A stretch of DNA of 64,000 nucleotides from NCBI RefSeq assembly GCF_038051925.1, contig NZ_CP150634.1, positions 3,728,300-3,792,299 of the forward strand. Direction: 5' to 3'. This DNA is from Methylotuvimicrobium sp. KM2. Lineage in GTDB: Bacteria; Pseudomonadota; Gammaproteobacteria; Methylococcales; Methylomonadaceae. The notes below the pieces were generated by a model that ran no database searches, had not been told where the DNA came from, and worked only from the letters and a program-made list of their open reading frames with translations. Positions 35,968-44,900 of the stretch are shown one piece after another (position 1 is the stretch's first letter; each line of letters opens with the position of its first letter). Position numbers and translations under genes: made by a program.

Positions 35968-37536
35968 ATGAATTCACCTCACCTCGAAACTCGACTAATC
36001 CGCTCACTCCTCAACAGTCGAGCATACCCTCATGCAACCGGTAATATTGAATTATTGGAAACGCATATTTCCTGGATTCTGCTGACCGGCGAATTTGCTT
36101 ATAAAATTAAAAAGCCGGTCGATTTTGGATTTCTGGATTTTTCGACCCTCGAAAAACGCCGATTTTGTTGTCTTGAAGAATTACGACTTAACCGCCGTTT
36201 TTCGTCATCGCTTTATCTGGACGTCGTTCCGATAACGGGAAGTCCCGAAAAACCCGAGATCGGCGGGACAGGAATGGCAATCGAATATGCTGTAAAAATG
36301 CGGCAATTCGATCAGCTAGGTCTCATGAGTATGCGCGCCGAAAACGGCCTGCTTTCAAGCGAAGATATCGACGGCATCGCCCGAATCGTCAGCCGATTTC
36401 ATAACAACACCGAGACGGCAAACCCGGAATCGTCTTATGGCGAGCCGGACGATATCAAACATTGGAGTGAAGAGAACTTTCAGCACATCGAACCGTTGCT
36501 AAACGACGCATCGGAAATTCGCCGATTGAAAAGCTTGCATGCCTGGAACCGGAACGAATGGCAACAGAAGGCCGAACTCATGCGGCAACGTAAACGCCAA
36601 GGCTTTATCCGGGAATGTCACGGCGATTTACACTTAGGCAATATCGCGCTGATCGACGGCCAGGTGACACCCTTCGACTGTATTGAATTCAACCCGATGC
36701 TGCGCTGGATCGATGTCGCCAGCGAAATAGCCTTCATCTTCATGGATCTACTACATCGCCGATTCGAACCCTTGGCATGGCGACTGCTGAACCGTTATCT
36801 GCAGCAAACCGGCGATTATCAGGGCTTAGCCTTACTACGTTATTATTTGGTTTACCGAGCCTTGGTGCGGGCCAAGGTGGCACTGTTGAGAATGCAACAA
36901 GACTCCGACCCAAGTAACCGCAATAGCATACACGCCGAATACCAAGCCTATGCAGGCTTAGCCGAACACCCTATTCAGACGCCACGACCAATGTTATTGA
37001 TCACGCATGGTTTTTCGGGATCCGGCAAATCCTTTTTTGCCGAAAAATTGGCCGAACGACTCGGAGCAATCCATCTCCGCTCGGATATCGAACGAAAACG
37101 CCTCTATGGTTTCGCTCCTCAAGAATCAACGAATTCCGAGGCGGGAGGCGGCATTTATAACACGGAAGCAGGCGAGATTACCTACCGGCATTTGGCTGAT
37201 ACGGCTCACGCCATACTGAATGAAGGATTCAGCGTGATCGTCGACGCCACCTTTCTTAAACAAACCCAACGCGCGGAATTTATTGCATTGACCGAAAAAA
37301 CCGACGCATCGCTACTCATCTTGGATTTTAAAGCAAGCCAAAAAACATTGATTGATCGTATCGACTCTAGGCAAAAACAAGGCACCGATCCCTCCGAGGC
37401 CACACCCGACATCTTACAACGACAGATAGACTCGGACGAACCTTTAACGGAACCGGAACAAAACATGACCATAACGGTCGACACCGAAAGCGAATCGGCT
37501 TTTGAAGAATTATTCTCGGCGGTACAGACTTTTTGA
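35968..37536 (+). CDS. Aminoglycoside phosphotransferase-like/P-loop kinase fusion
   Basis: Residues about 1-335 have a protein-kinase-like phosphotransferase fold with the catalytic CHGDLHLGNI motif and the metal-binding FDCIEFNP. Residues about 345-522 are a P-loop kinase domain with Walker A GFSGSGKS and downstream LRSDIERKRLYGF, resembling small-molecule kinases such as gluconate or adenylylsulfate kinase. Such two-domain proteins of around 520 residues are widespread in proteobacteria; the substrate is unknown and antibiotic resistance should not be assumed. It is a single gene with its own upstream region. Confidence 0.85.
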   Translation: MNSPHLETRLIRSLLNSRAYPHATGNIELLETHISWILLTGEFAYKIKKPVDFGFLDFSTLEKRRFCCLEELRLNRRFSSSLYLDVVPITGSPEKPEIGGTGMAIEYAVKMRQFDQLGLMSMRAENGLLSSEDIDGIARIVSRFHNNTETANPESSYGEPDDIKHWSEENFQHIEPLLNDASEIRRLKSLHAWNRNEWQQKAELMRQRKRQGFIRECHGDLHLGNIALIDGQVTPFDCIEFNPMLRWIDVASEIAFIFMDLLHRRFEPLAWRLLNRYLQQTGDYQGLALLRYYLVYRALVRAKVALLRMQQDSDPSNRNSIHAEYQAYAGLAEHPIQTPRPMLLITHGFSGSGKSFFAEKLAERLGAIHLRSDIERKRLYGFAPQESTNSEAGGGIYNTEAGEITYRHLADTAHAILNEGFSVIVDATFLKQTQRAEFIALTEKTDASLLILDFKASQKTLIDRIDSRQKQGTDPSEATPDILQRQIDSDEPLTEPEQNMTITVDTESESAFEELFSAVQTF

Positions 37537-37566
37537 TTTGTTTAAAAATAACTTTTCAATTTTTAC

Positions 37567-37684
37567 CGTTACTGTGAAAGTTCATAGATTTAGACTCATT
37601 ATCTAATTTTTCGATATACGGCGCTCGACAGAGCAAATACCGGTTCCGGAGAGGGTGCGGTTGCTCGATTGACAGGTATCGGCG
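37567..37684 (+). repeat. Left arm of a 110-bp inverted repeat pair
   Basis: From GTTACTGTGAAAGTTCATAG through CCGGTTCCGGAGAGGGTGCG to TTGACAG this sequence is repeated in inverted orientation at about 39492-39604, with few mismatches. The inner edge (GGTGCGGTTGCTCGATTG ACAGG) is related to family B. The pair brackets the two genes at 37705-39097. Confidence 0.8.
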
Positions 37685-37704
37685 GCTGGGAAGGATATCA
37701 TCCA

Positions 37705-38121
37705 TCATTCCGTATATTGCCGAGTCCTTGATTTATAATCGGTCAACGATTTGAAATGCGCGTCGCGATCTTCCCGGGTCTTGGGCTTTAAAGTATTGTC
37801 TCTGACAGGCTGTTTCGGCGGTTCACGGCTCTCTTCAGCTTTGTCGACAATCGCTCGATGGCTTGCCGCTTTGTCGAAGACTTCCGTTTTCGGGATATTG
37901 GAAGGCGAGCTCAACGCTAAAAACAGCCCGAAAGCCCATATGGTCAATGCCGCACAAAGCAAAAAAAGCCTAGTTTTTTTCAGCGTAGCCTTGGTCAACT
38001 TTTTGACGATCAGTCCGCCTCGCGCCAGCGGCTCGATCATCAATGCGGCGCAGAGCATGAAAAAGCCAATGATCAGATAAGGAAAAAACGATAGTAAAAC
38101 ATTGAACAGATAAGTATTCAT
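37705..38121 (-). CDS. Small two-helix membrane protein of unknown function
   Basis: From the ATG at 38121 this 138-residue protein has two membrane helices (about 5-28 and 52-72) joined by a basic loop. A charged, probably cytoplasmic or periplasmic tail follows, rich in Lys, Arg, Asp and Pro. I do not recognise a family. The frame extends 39 codons upstream, but those residues look unlike a protein start. It lies 94 bp downstream of the SPFH lipoprotein gene in the same direction, so they may act together. Confidence 0.6.
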   Translation of the reverse strand: MNTYLFNVLLSFFPYLIIGFFMLCAALMIEPLARGGLIVKKLTKATLKKTRLFLLCAALTIWAFGLFLALSSPSNIPKTEVFDKAASHRAIVDKAEESREPPKQPVRDNTLKPKTREDRDAHFKSLTDYKSRTRQYTE

Positions 38122-38215
38122 GCTGTATCGACGGAAATCCGAACCTGTCCGAATCCGGCTGGTTTTCCGCTCCTCCCTAGAAGCCTTTGATGAAAGTAGC
38201 CGAACATAACCGCAA

Positions 38216-39097
38216 TCAATGCTTGCCCAGCATGACACCGCCGGCGATTGTGCCGAGCATTTCCATCGGAATAAAGACCTTGTTATTCGATTCGCTCATT
38301 TTGTCGAGCACATTCAGAGAGCGGTAGCGGATGTATTCGTTCGTGACCGACTGAGCTAGGATCTTGTTTACTTCGGCCTCGGCCTCGGCTTTTTCGACGT
38401 CGATAGCGCGTTGCATGCGTTGCTCTTGAAGCTTGCGCTCTAATTGCACTTTGCTGATTTCCAATTGCGCTTCTTCCTGCTGAATCATTTCGCGCCGTTC
38501 TGCTGCATTTTCCTGTGCCTTAACAATGATTTCCGGATACCTTATGTCCGCCAACCCGACATAGCGCACTAAAAACGGCGTTCTTTCGCCTATGCTCTTC
38601 GATAACTTAGCGCTCAATTCGGAATTGATCGCTTCCCGAGAGGAACTGATTTCGGCAATCGTATAATTCGACAAAAACTCCCTGGCTTCCGATCGGATAA
38701 TCTGCTGTGCATAGGTCTGGTAAACCTTATCGAGAGGAATGCTTTCAACATCCCCAACTTGCTCCGGCGCTATTTTGGAAAACAATTCATCATACTGTTC
38801 CGGTTTAACAGCCAACGTCATCCGCAAATCAAACGCCATATTCAACTTGTCTTTCGGCATGAACAACTGCATTTGCTCGGCTTTAGCAATGTCCGAAACA
38901 TTCATGACGACCAACTTGTCGCAATAGGCCCAACAAGGCTCGAGCCTAAACTTCGAGGTATTGACGATGCCTTCCTTGAAGCCGTATTGCGTCATGATCT
39001 TCCCAACATGCGCAGACGGCACCTCAACCTTACTACCGCAACCCGCTAGGGCCGAAGAAGTTAGAATACAAACAGCCAGAAGTTTTTGCTGAATCAT
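38216..39097 (-). CDS. SPFH/Band 7-type lipoprotein
   Basis: This 293-residue protein has a lipoprotein signal (LTSSALAGC, Cys about 20). An SPFH/prohibitin-like domain follows (about 25-190): VGKIMTQYGFKEGIVNTSKFRLEPC, then a DLRMTLAVKPEQ strand and IRYPEIIVKAQ. A long charged coiled coil occupies about 190-250, and a hydrophobic Gly-rich tail ends IAGGVMLGKH. SPFH proteins form ring-like membrane scaffolds and often regulate proteases. Anchoring by a lipid, rather than by an N-terminal helix, is less usual. Its downstream neighbour is a small membrane protein. Confidence 0.75.
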   Translation of the reverse strand: MIQQKLLAVCILTSSALAGCGSKVEVPSAHVGKIMTQYGFKEGIVNTSKFRLEPCWAYCDKLVVMNVSDIAKAEQMQLFMPKDKLNMAFDLRMTLAVKPEQYDELFSKIAPEQVGDVESIPLDKVYQTYAQQIIRSEAREFLSNYTIAEISSSREAINSELSAKLSKSIGERTPFLVRYVGLADIRYPEIIVKAQENAAERREMIQQEEAQLEISKVQLERKLQEQRMQRAIDVEKAEAEAEVNKILAQSVTNEYIRYRSLNVLDKMSESNNKVFIPMEMLGTIAGGVMLGKH

Positions 39098-39491
39098 AAT
39101 TTTCTCGCACTAAATACAAATGGACTCGGAAATCTTATAACCTCGAATATAGACGACCGGGAAAAATTTGCTTCATTTACTCCCTTTATATTCAAAAAAT
39201 GGTTAACTTTAGACGCTTTTTCGATCAAAGCGGAGAAAGGGCTAAACTCCTCGACAAACACACATCTCACGCCTTCAATCAATTCCTAAGATTTTTCACC
39301 ATAACGTTCATGAAAGCCTGGCCATCGCCCCGGCAAATGAAAGTTCTCTGGTGAGGAGGGTGCAGTCACTCGCCCGACAGGCCCAGCACCTAAATTACGC
39401 AAGATATACCTTTCGCACTTCAAATTTCGGCAGTGGCTGAGGAGGCGACGGGGTGTACGGCAAAGGCTTTGCCAGCATGGAGCTGGCATAG

Positions 39492-39604
39492 AGACTGTCG
39501 ATCGAGCAACCGCACCCTCTCTGGAACCGGTATTTTCTCCGCCAAGCCTTTTATATCGAAAAATTAGATAATGAGTCCAAATCTACGAACATTCACAGTA
39601 ATGA
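39492..39604 (-). repeat. Right arm of the inverted repeat pair
   Basis: Read on the minus strand it begins CATTACTGTGAATGTTCGTA, passes CCGGTTCCAGAGAGGGTGCG and ends with ATCGACAG, matching 37567-37677 in opposite orientation. Together the arms flank about 1.9 kb carrying the small membrane protein and the SPFH lipoprotein. Confidence 0.8.
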
Positions 39605-39925
39605 TGCAAAATAACCATATATATTATTAGGTTGCATTTTCTATTTTAAATTCCGCTGTCAATACTATACTTAGCGCCTTAAAATCATTGACGCTTGGAA
39701 CCGATCGACCATAATGTTAATCTTCAGAAAATAATAATAAACATGACACAATCTTTCTGCTTTCAATGCAAACGATGATTCGGCTAAACACATACCGCAT
39801 TTACAATCGGATAATGGAGCGCTCGGCGCCTCTCAATCGCAGGTTCGAAGAACAGTCCGCATCATGATATTCAACCGGAACGCAAAACACTGCAACCCAA
39901 ATAAAACAACCTCCGAAATACTCCT

Positions 39926-40088
39926 TATACCTTTCGCACTTCAAATTTCGGCAGTGCCGGAAAAGGCCTCGGGGTGCTCGGTCGATTTTTGCTCCTGCAA
40001 AATCTGCCCTGCCGCCGATACCTGTCAATCGAGCCGCCGCCCCCCCCCCTTCCAACAGTTGTCTAGGTTATTTCATGCTCGTTCCTAA
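39926..40088. mobile_element. Chimera of a family A half and an inverted family B half
   Basis: It begins with a family A end (TATACCTTTCGCACTTC) and A sequence to GGGGTGCTCGGTCG. It then switches to the complement of family B (TTTTGCTCCTGCAAAATC, CTGTCAATCGAGCCGCC) and ends with the B terminus GTTATTTCATGCTCGTTCC. The junction lies within GTCGATTTTTGC. A C10 run is present where other B copies have five to seven. It lies 27 bp upstream of the TonB receptor start. Confidence 0.8.
40040..40049. repeat. Homopolymeric C10 tract upstream of the TonB receptor gene
   Basis: Ten consecutive C residues lie in the B half of the chimeric repeat, 66 bp before the receptor ATG. Other B copies carry five to seven at the same place. 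Such tracts slip readily during replication, so length variation in a promoter or leader region is possible. Confidence 0.75.
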
Positions 40089-40115
40089 AGCATTAAAAGA
40101 CCGTTAAGAATAAAG

Positions 40116-42173
40116 ATGAATTTCCGCTTGTCCCCACAACTTTCTGAGAACCGGAAATATTCGCCTTTCGCTTTCCGCTTTGGGAGTTTTTTCAACGCTC
40201 CTGCGAGGTTATTGACGCTAATGCTGCTCGCGAGCGCCGCCTCCTTCGCCGATTCGGACAATGACATCGACGACGCCGACTTGACCGGCATGTCGCTGAA
40301 GGAGCTCATGGATATCGAGGTTTTCAATGCCGCGTCGCTGTTACCGACCGAATACTCAAAGGCGCCCGGTACCGTTTACAGTTTTAATCGCGACTCCTTC
40401 GTTCGACTCGGCATCCGACGACTCGACGACATCCTTGCCTTCGTGCCGGGAATGCAACTTAATCAGCATCGCAAACGTCACCGAGTGATCTGGGCGCGGG
40501 GCCTGCTGGACCGCTTTAACGATAAACTGGTACTAATGGTCGACGGCATCCGCAGGCAGCATGTCTATTACGGCAATTTCTCGCTCGGCGACAACTTTCC
40601 ATTGGAAAAAATCGAAAAAGTCGAAATCATTCTAGGACCCGCGTCGACGCTCTATGGAGCCAATGCTTACGGCGGCATCATTTCGGTCACGACACGCAAA
40701 TTCGCCGAGAGTTCACGCATCGAAGCGACCGCCGAAGGCGGCAGTAATGCGCGCGGCAAAGGCACGCTGTTTTACAACAGCGAACAGCTACAGGTCTTCG
40801 GCAGCTATTTGGAGCAAGATGCTCCGTTCAAAAGCGACCGCAATAGCTTCATAGGCGGCGAAACATTACAACCCCTCGACGAGGATTATGCGAACCTGTT
40901 TTTCAAGGCGACTCCATTCGAAGGCTTGACGCTGACCGCCGATTATTATCGTAATAACACGCCGTTCCTGTTCATTCCCGATACTCAGAACGCCTTTATC
41001 GAAGAAGACTCTCTGACACTGGCCGCTGTATATGAAGTCGGCGATCTCGATGGCGGCAAGCTACAGGCGAATTTTTTCTACAACTGGGACAAGGCCCGAG
41101 AATTCGAAAAAGAACAAAAAACACAACAACTCGGCTACGAAGAACGCCAAAATGCGGCGATGGCCGGCGCTACCGTGACAGGCTTCAAGCGCCTGTTCGA
41201 CGATCATGTATTCGCACTCGGATTCAATTGGCTACGAACCGAGGCGACCAACATGGACTTCGAGCGTCGTTTCCGTTTCGATCGCGGATTTTTCGATACA
41301 CCGGAAACCGGAAGCTTATTGACTAATCCGAATGTCACTAATGACGACTTTGCGGTGTACGCACAGGATGTATGGAGCATCGCACCGCAACTCGATTTGA
41401 CGCTCGGCGGACGCTACGACCGCTTCGACGAATTCGGCGATTTCTTTAATTACCGCGCGGCTCTCGTGTATACGCCGACCGACCGACAAACCATAAAGCT
41501 GCTCTATGGTACGGCGATCCGCACACCGACCTTTCGCGAATATCTGAAGGTGTTGGAAGGCACCGATTTCGTTGCGCCGATACCCGATCCTGAACGCATA
41601 CGATCGCTGGAACTCGGTTATCTCTATCAATGGGAGCAGGCCAATATTAACGTCACGCTGTTCTATAACGAGGTTGATGATTACATCCATGAAACACCGA
41701 CTCCGAACGGTGCGGACGAATATTTTCGCAACAGCTCCGACACATGGCAGCAACGCGGAGCCGAAGCGGTTTTCCACATGCAACCGATCGATGCTATGAA
41801 TCTGCGTTTGAGCGGCTCTTATTTGCATGCCGAAGAACGTGGTTCGGGCAACGTACCTTACCTAGCTTCATGGAACGGCAGTTTCAATCTAAATTACAAT
41901 TACTATGAGCGGCAAAATCTTGGATTTTCGCTGTTCTATACTAGCAACCGTCCGGACACCAACGCCTTCAGAAGAGACGACTCGAGAGAATTCTTGATCG
42001 CAAATGTTTTCGGCTCCGGCCGTATTACGCAAAACCTTTCGTATGCCTTCGGAATCGACAATGTGTTCGACACCCGGGTCTTCGATCCGGCAGCCGATTT
42101 CGGCAGACAGCACAACACCGAACGAAGCGAGCGCGAATTCTGGGGACAGCTTAAATGGAGTTTCGATCCTTGA
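40116..42173 (+). CDS. TonB-dependent outer-membrane receptor
   Basis: This 685-residue receptor has a signal region (about 30-46, ASAASFA) and a TonB-box-like MSLKELMDIEVFNAAS near 58-73. A plug domain (about 75-185) follows with FVPGMQLNQHRKRHRVIWARGLL, then the LGPASTLYGANAYGGIISVTTR plug end and a 22-strand-type barrel with closing residues EFWGQLKWSF. The ligand cannot be read from sequence. It is first in an operon with a YfiR-like protein and a GGDEF/EAL enzyme, and its 3' end overlaps the next gene by 19 bp. That context suggests ligand-linked c-di-GMP signalling rather than simple uptake. Confidence 0.88.
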   Translation: MNFRLSPQLSENRKYSPFAFRFGSFFNAPARLLTLMLLASAASFADSDNDIDDADLTGMSLKELMDIEVFNAASLLPTEYSKAPGTVYSFNRDSFVRLGIRRLDDILAFVPGMQLNQHRKRHRVIWARGLLDRFNDKLVLMVDGIRRQHVYYGNFSLGDNFPLEKIEKVEIILGPASTLYGANAYGGIISVTTRKFAESSRIEATAEGGSNARGKGTLFYNSEQLQVFGSYLEQDAPFKSDRNSFIGGETLQPLDEDYANLFFKATPFEGLTLTADYYRNNTPFLFIPDTQNAFIEEDSLTLAAVYEVGDLDGGKLQANFFYNWDKAREFEKEQKTQQLGYEERQNAAMAGATVTGFKRLFDDHVFALGFNWLRTEATNMDFERRFRFDRGFFDTPETGSLLTNPNVTNDDFAVYAQDVWSIAPQLDLTLGGRYDRFDEFGDFFNYRAALVYTPTDRQTIKLLYGTAIRTPTFREYLKVLEGTDFVAPIPDPERIRSLELGYLYQWEQANINVTLFYNEVDDYIHETPTPNGADEYFRNSSDTWQQRGAEAVFHMQPIDAMNLRLSGSYLHAEERGSGNVPYLASWNGSFNLNYNYYERQNLGFSLFYTSNRPDTNAFRRDDSREFLIANVFGSGRITQNLSYAFGIDNVFDTRVFDPAADFGRQHNTERSEREFWGQLKWSFDP

Positions 42174-42796
42174 CTGAACGATCGATCAGAAAGGACACCA
42201 AGACCCGAGGCGGCGGTTTTAAAACAAACCTACGCCTTTGTCGGCCTCGTATCGAGCTGATTGTCGCGCTCGCGTGGTTCTTGTTCACTGTCAATGCCGC
42301 CGCGGACAACCAATCCGATCGGGTCGACCGCATAAAGGCCGCATTCGTTTTGAACATTGCTCGTTTCGTCTCATGGCCGCCCGAAGCATTCGAAAGCAAG
42401 GACGAGCATCTATTGCTTTGTCTCTATCGCAGCAATCCGATCCATCAAGCAGTCGATTTGATTCAAGGAGAAATGGTCAGCGGACGCCATGTTTCGATAG
42501 CCCGAGTCGACAGCCTAACCGAGAACGACTCTTGCCACATTCTGCTGATCGCTCATAATGAACTCCAAAGCTACCTCAAAGAAGCCCGTTTCGGCCCTGC
42601 CATTCCTCTCTTGACGATCGCCGACTTGACCGAATCCGACACATTATTGCACGCGGGAAGCGACATCATGATCGGCCTGGTGCGAAACGACACGCGCATC
42701 GGATTTGCAATCAATCTCACCCGATCGCGCCAAGCCGGCCTGAAAATGAGTTCGCAATTATTGAAATTGGCGACAATCGTCGACGACGCCCCCTGA
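42155..42796 (+). CDS. YfiR family (DUF4154) periplasmic protein
   Basis: This 213-residue protein has an N-terminal basic stretch, then a signal sequence (about 36-50: LIVALAWFLFTVNAAA). A DUF4154/YfiR domain follows, starting DRIKAAFVLNIARFVSWPPEAFESKDEHLLLCLY, with a later GSDIMIGLVRNDTRIGFAINLTRSRQAGLKMSSQLLKLA; these are named as family motifs. In Pseudomonas YfiR is a periplasmic repressor of the diguanylate cyclase YfiN. Here the gene overlaps the receptor gene upstream and lies 4 bp before a CHASE8-type cyclase, so an equivalent inhibitory pair is likely. Confidence 0.88.
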   Translation: MEFRSLTERSIRKDTKTRGGGFKTNLRLCRPRIELIVALAWFLFTVNAAADNQSDRVDRIKAAFVLNIARFVSWPPEAFESKDEHLLLCLYRSNPIHQAVDLIQGEMVSGRHVSIARVDSLTENDSCHILLIAHNELQSYLKEARFGPAIPLLTIADLTESDTLLHAGSDIMIGLVRNDTRIGFAINLTRSRQAGLKMSSQLLKLATIVDDAP

Positions 42797-42800
42797 AGCC

Positions 42801-44858
42801 ATGAAGCTCTTCGGTAAAAACTCAATCAGAAAAAAACTAATGCTGATGCTGCTACTGACCAGCAGCTGCGCATTGCTGTTGTCGGCCGTCGGTTTCGCTA
42901 TAAACGACTGGCTATCGATGCGCAGCGCGATATTCGAGCGCTTACACGCTCAAGCTGGTGTAATTGGCCATAACTCGATTGCGGCATTGACATTCGGCGA
43001 CCCGGAATCGGCCGACAAGACGCTCGCGAGTCTCAAGAATGAAGCGGATATCGTCTCTGCTGTTTTATTCTCGAACGATGGCAACTTGTTCGCTCACTTC
43101 GAGCGAGACGAGCACAGCATTCCTCCCGCCTTTCCCGCCGAAGAAACCGGCAGCATCGACGGGAATTTTTTCATAGTTTCGCCGATAATGCTCGACGAGC
43201 ATCTGGTCGGCAACATTCTGCTGATTTCGGATCTGAGTCATTGGGAACAGCGACAGACATTCCATCTGATCATCGCCTTAGGCGTCTTATTACTGTCGCT
43301 GTCGACAGCCCTCCTGCTATCGAGCCGCCTACAGCGTCTGGTTTCGGAGCCGATATTAAAACTCGCCGAGACCGCCCGCCGCGTCTCGGAGGGCCAGGAT
43401 TACGGATTGCGTGCGGAAAAAATATCATCGGACGAAATCGGCACGCTAGTCGACGACTTTAACGATATGCTGAGGCAAATCCAGTTGCGTGACCGCGAAC
43501 TGCAGAAGGCGCGCGATGAATTGGAGGAAAGAATCGAAGCACGCACGCTCGAACTAACCGAATTGACTCGTCAATTGGAGCACCAAGCTTATCACGACAT
43601 GCTGACCGGTTTGGCTAACCGCATCACTTTCGACGACCATTTGAAGCTCGCTATCGACCAAGCCAGACGCCACGGACAGAGGCTCGCCGTGATGTTTCTC
43701 GATCTCGACCGGTTCAAAACGATCAACGACACGCTGGGACATGCGGTCGGCGATAAGTTACTCATGCAAGTTTCGCAACGCCTTCTGGCCTGCATTCGAG
43801 ACTGCGATACACTGGCCCGTCTCGGCGGCGACGAGTTCGCGGTTTTACTCACGCAAATTCGCCAAGGCACCGATGCCGCCGAAGTGGCGGGCAAACTGAT
43901 CGCTGCGATCGCCGAACCGATACCGATCGAGGGATACAGTTTGCACATCACGACCAGCATCGGCATCAGCCTGTTTCCGGAAGACGGCAACCATGCCGAA
44001 ACTATCGTCAAAAATGCCGACACCGCGATGTATCGTTCGAAAGACCGGGGCCGCAATCAATTTACGTTCTTCTCGTCCGACATGAATGATCGCGCGGCGC
44101 GCCGTCTGGCTCTCGAAAACAAGTTGCGTAAAGCGATTGCAGAGGGCGCATTCAACATCCATTATCAACCCAGAAGAGACGCGCTCACTCTTGCGATCGT
44201 CAGCGTCGAGGCGCTCGCGCGCTGGAACGATCCCGAAGAAGGCCCGATCGCTCCTTCGGAATTCATTCCGCTGGCCGAAGAATGCGGCCTGATCGCTGCG
44301 ATCGACGAATGGATGCTCGAAAACGCCTGCCGCGAATTGCTCGCATGCTGCACCGGCGGCGAAGCCGATTTAAGGCTCGCGGTCAACCTGTCTCCGGCTC
44401 AGTTCATTCGCGAAGACCTTGTCGAAGTGATCTCCGGTATATTGCAACGAACAGGCTTTCCCGGCGACAAATTGGAGCTGGAAATCACCGAAAGCCTATT
44501 TGGCCCCGGCAGCATAGACGCCTGTGCAATTTTGGAGCAGCTTTGCACACTGGGCATCGAGCTAAGCATCGACGATTTCGGCACCGCTTATTCATCACTG
44601 AGCCGTTTGAAACAACTTCCGCTACATACGCTGAAAATCGACCGTTCATTCGTGCATGATCTGGGACATGACGCCGATGACGAAACGCTCGTGCGAACCA
44701 TTATCTCAATGGCGCACAATCTGAATTTGAAGGTCGTAGCCGAAGGCGTCGAAACAGAAACTCAATACGACTATGTTAGACAATACGGCTGCGACACCGT
44801 GCAAGGCTATTTATTCGGCAAGCCGGTTCCTTTCTATCAGCTGAAGGAATTATTGTAA
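42801..44858 (+). CDS. CHASE8-HAMP-GGDEF-EAL c-di-GMP enzyme (YfiN-like with added phosphodiesterase)
   Basis: This 685-residue membrane protein has a first helix at about 11-33, a CHASE8 periplasmic domain (about 40-150; SIAALTFGDPESADKTLASL), a second helix at about 154-174 and HAMP (about 175-230). A coiled linker leads to GGDEF (about 265-425) with an intact active site GGDEF (342-346) and product-binding RDCD (333-336). EAL (about 440-685) follows with EAL at 470-472, NLSPAQF, EITES, DDFGTAYSS, LKID, AEGVE and QGYLFGKP. Both domains look competent. YfiN itself lacks EAL, so this version may switch between making and degrading c-di-GMP. Confidence 0.92.
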   Translation: MKLFGKNSIRKKLMLMLLLTSSCALLLSAVGFAINDWLSMRSAIFERLHAQAGVIGHNSIAALTFGDPESADKTLASLKNEADIVSAVLFSNDGNLFAHFERDEHSIPPAFPAEETGSIDGNFFIVSPIMLDEHLVGNILLISDLSHWEQRQTFHLIIALGVLLLSLSTALLLSSRLQRLVSEPILKLAETARRVSEGQDYGLRAEKISSDEIGTLVDDFNDMLRQIQLRDRELQKARDELEERIEARTLELTELTRQLEHQAYHDMLTGLANRITFDDHLKLAIDQARRHGQRLAVMFLDLDRFKTINDTLGHAVGDKLLMQVSQRLLACIRDCDTLARLGGDEFAVLLTQIRQGTDAAEVAGKLIAAIAEPIPIEGYSLHITTSIGISLFPEDGNHAETIVKNADTAMYRSKDRGRNQFTFFSSDMNDRAARRLALENKLRKAIAEGAFNIHYQPRRDALTLAIVSVEALARWNDPEEGPIAPSEFIPLAEECGLIAAIDEWMLENACRELLACCTGGEADLRLAVNLSPAQFIREDLVEVISGILQRTGFPGDKLELEITESLFGPGSIDACAILEQLCTLGIELSIDDFGTAYSSLSRLKQLPLHTLKIDRSFVHDLGHDADDETLVRTIISMAHNLNLKVVAEGVETETQYDYVRQYGCDTVQGYLFGKPVPFYQLKELL

Positions 44859-44900
44859 ATTTAACGCGACGACGACAGACTTTAGTATTTTACGGACAGT

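Larger units (their letters stand above)
39098..40115. repeat. Gene-free 1-kb region made of repeat fragments
   Basis: No gene is seen. It holds an F-type pair of ends (about 39178-39243: ACTCCCTTTATATTC and TTTTTCGATCAAAGCGGAG), a truncated A element (39405-39497) next to half of a D hairpin (39383-39400), the right arm of the inverted repeat (39492-39604), an AT-rich stretch of about 190 bp without repeats (39605-39800), and an A/B chimera (39926-40088). The AT-rich stretch may hold the promoter of the TonB receptor operon. Confidence 0.7.

Noticed and set aside
35968..37536. Aminoglycoside resistance gene
   Set aside because: The phosphotransferase-like domain is fused to a P-loop kinase in a widespread proteobacterial family of unknown substrate; nothing points to antibiotics.
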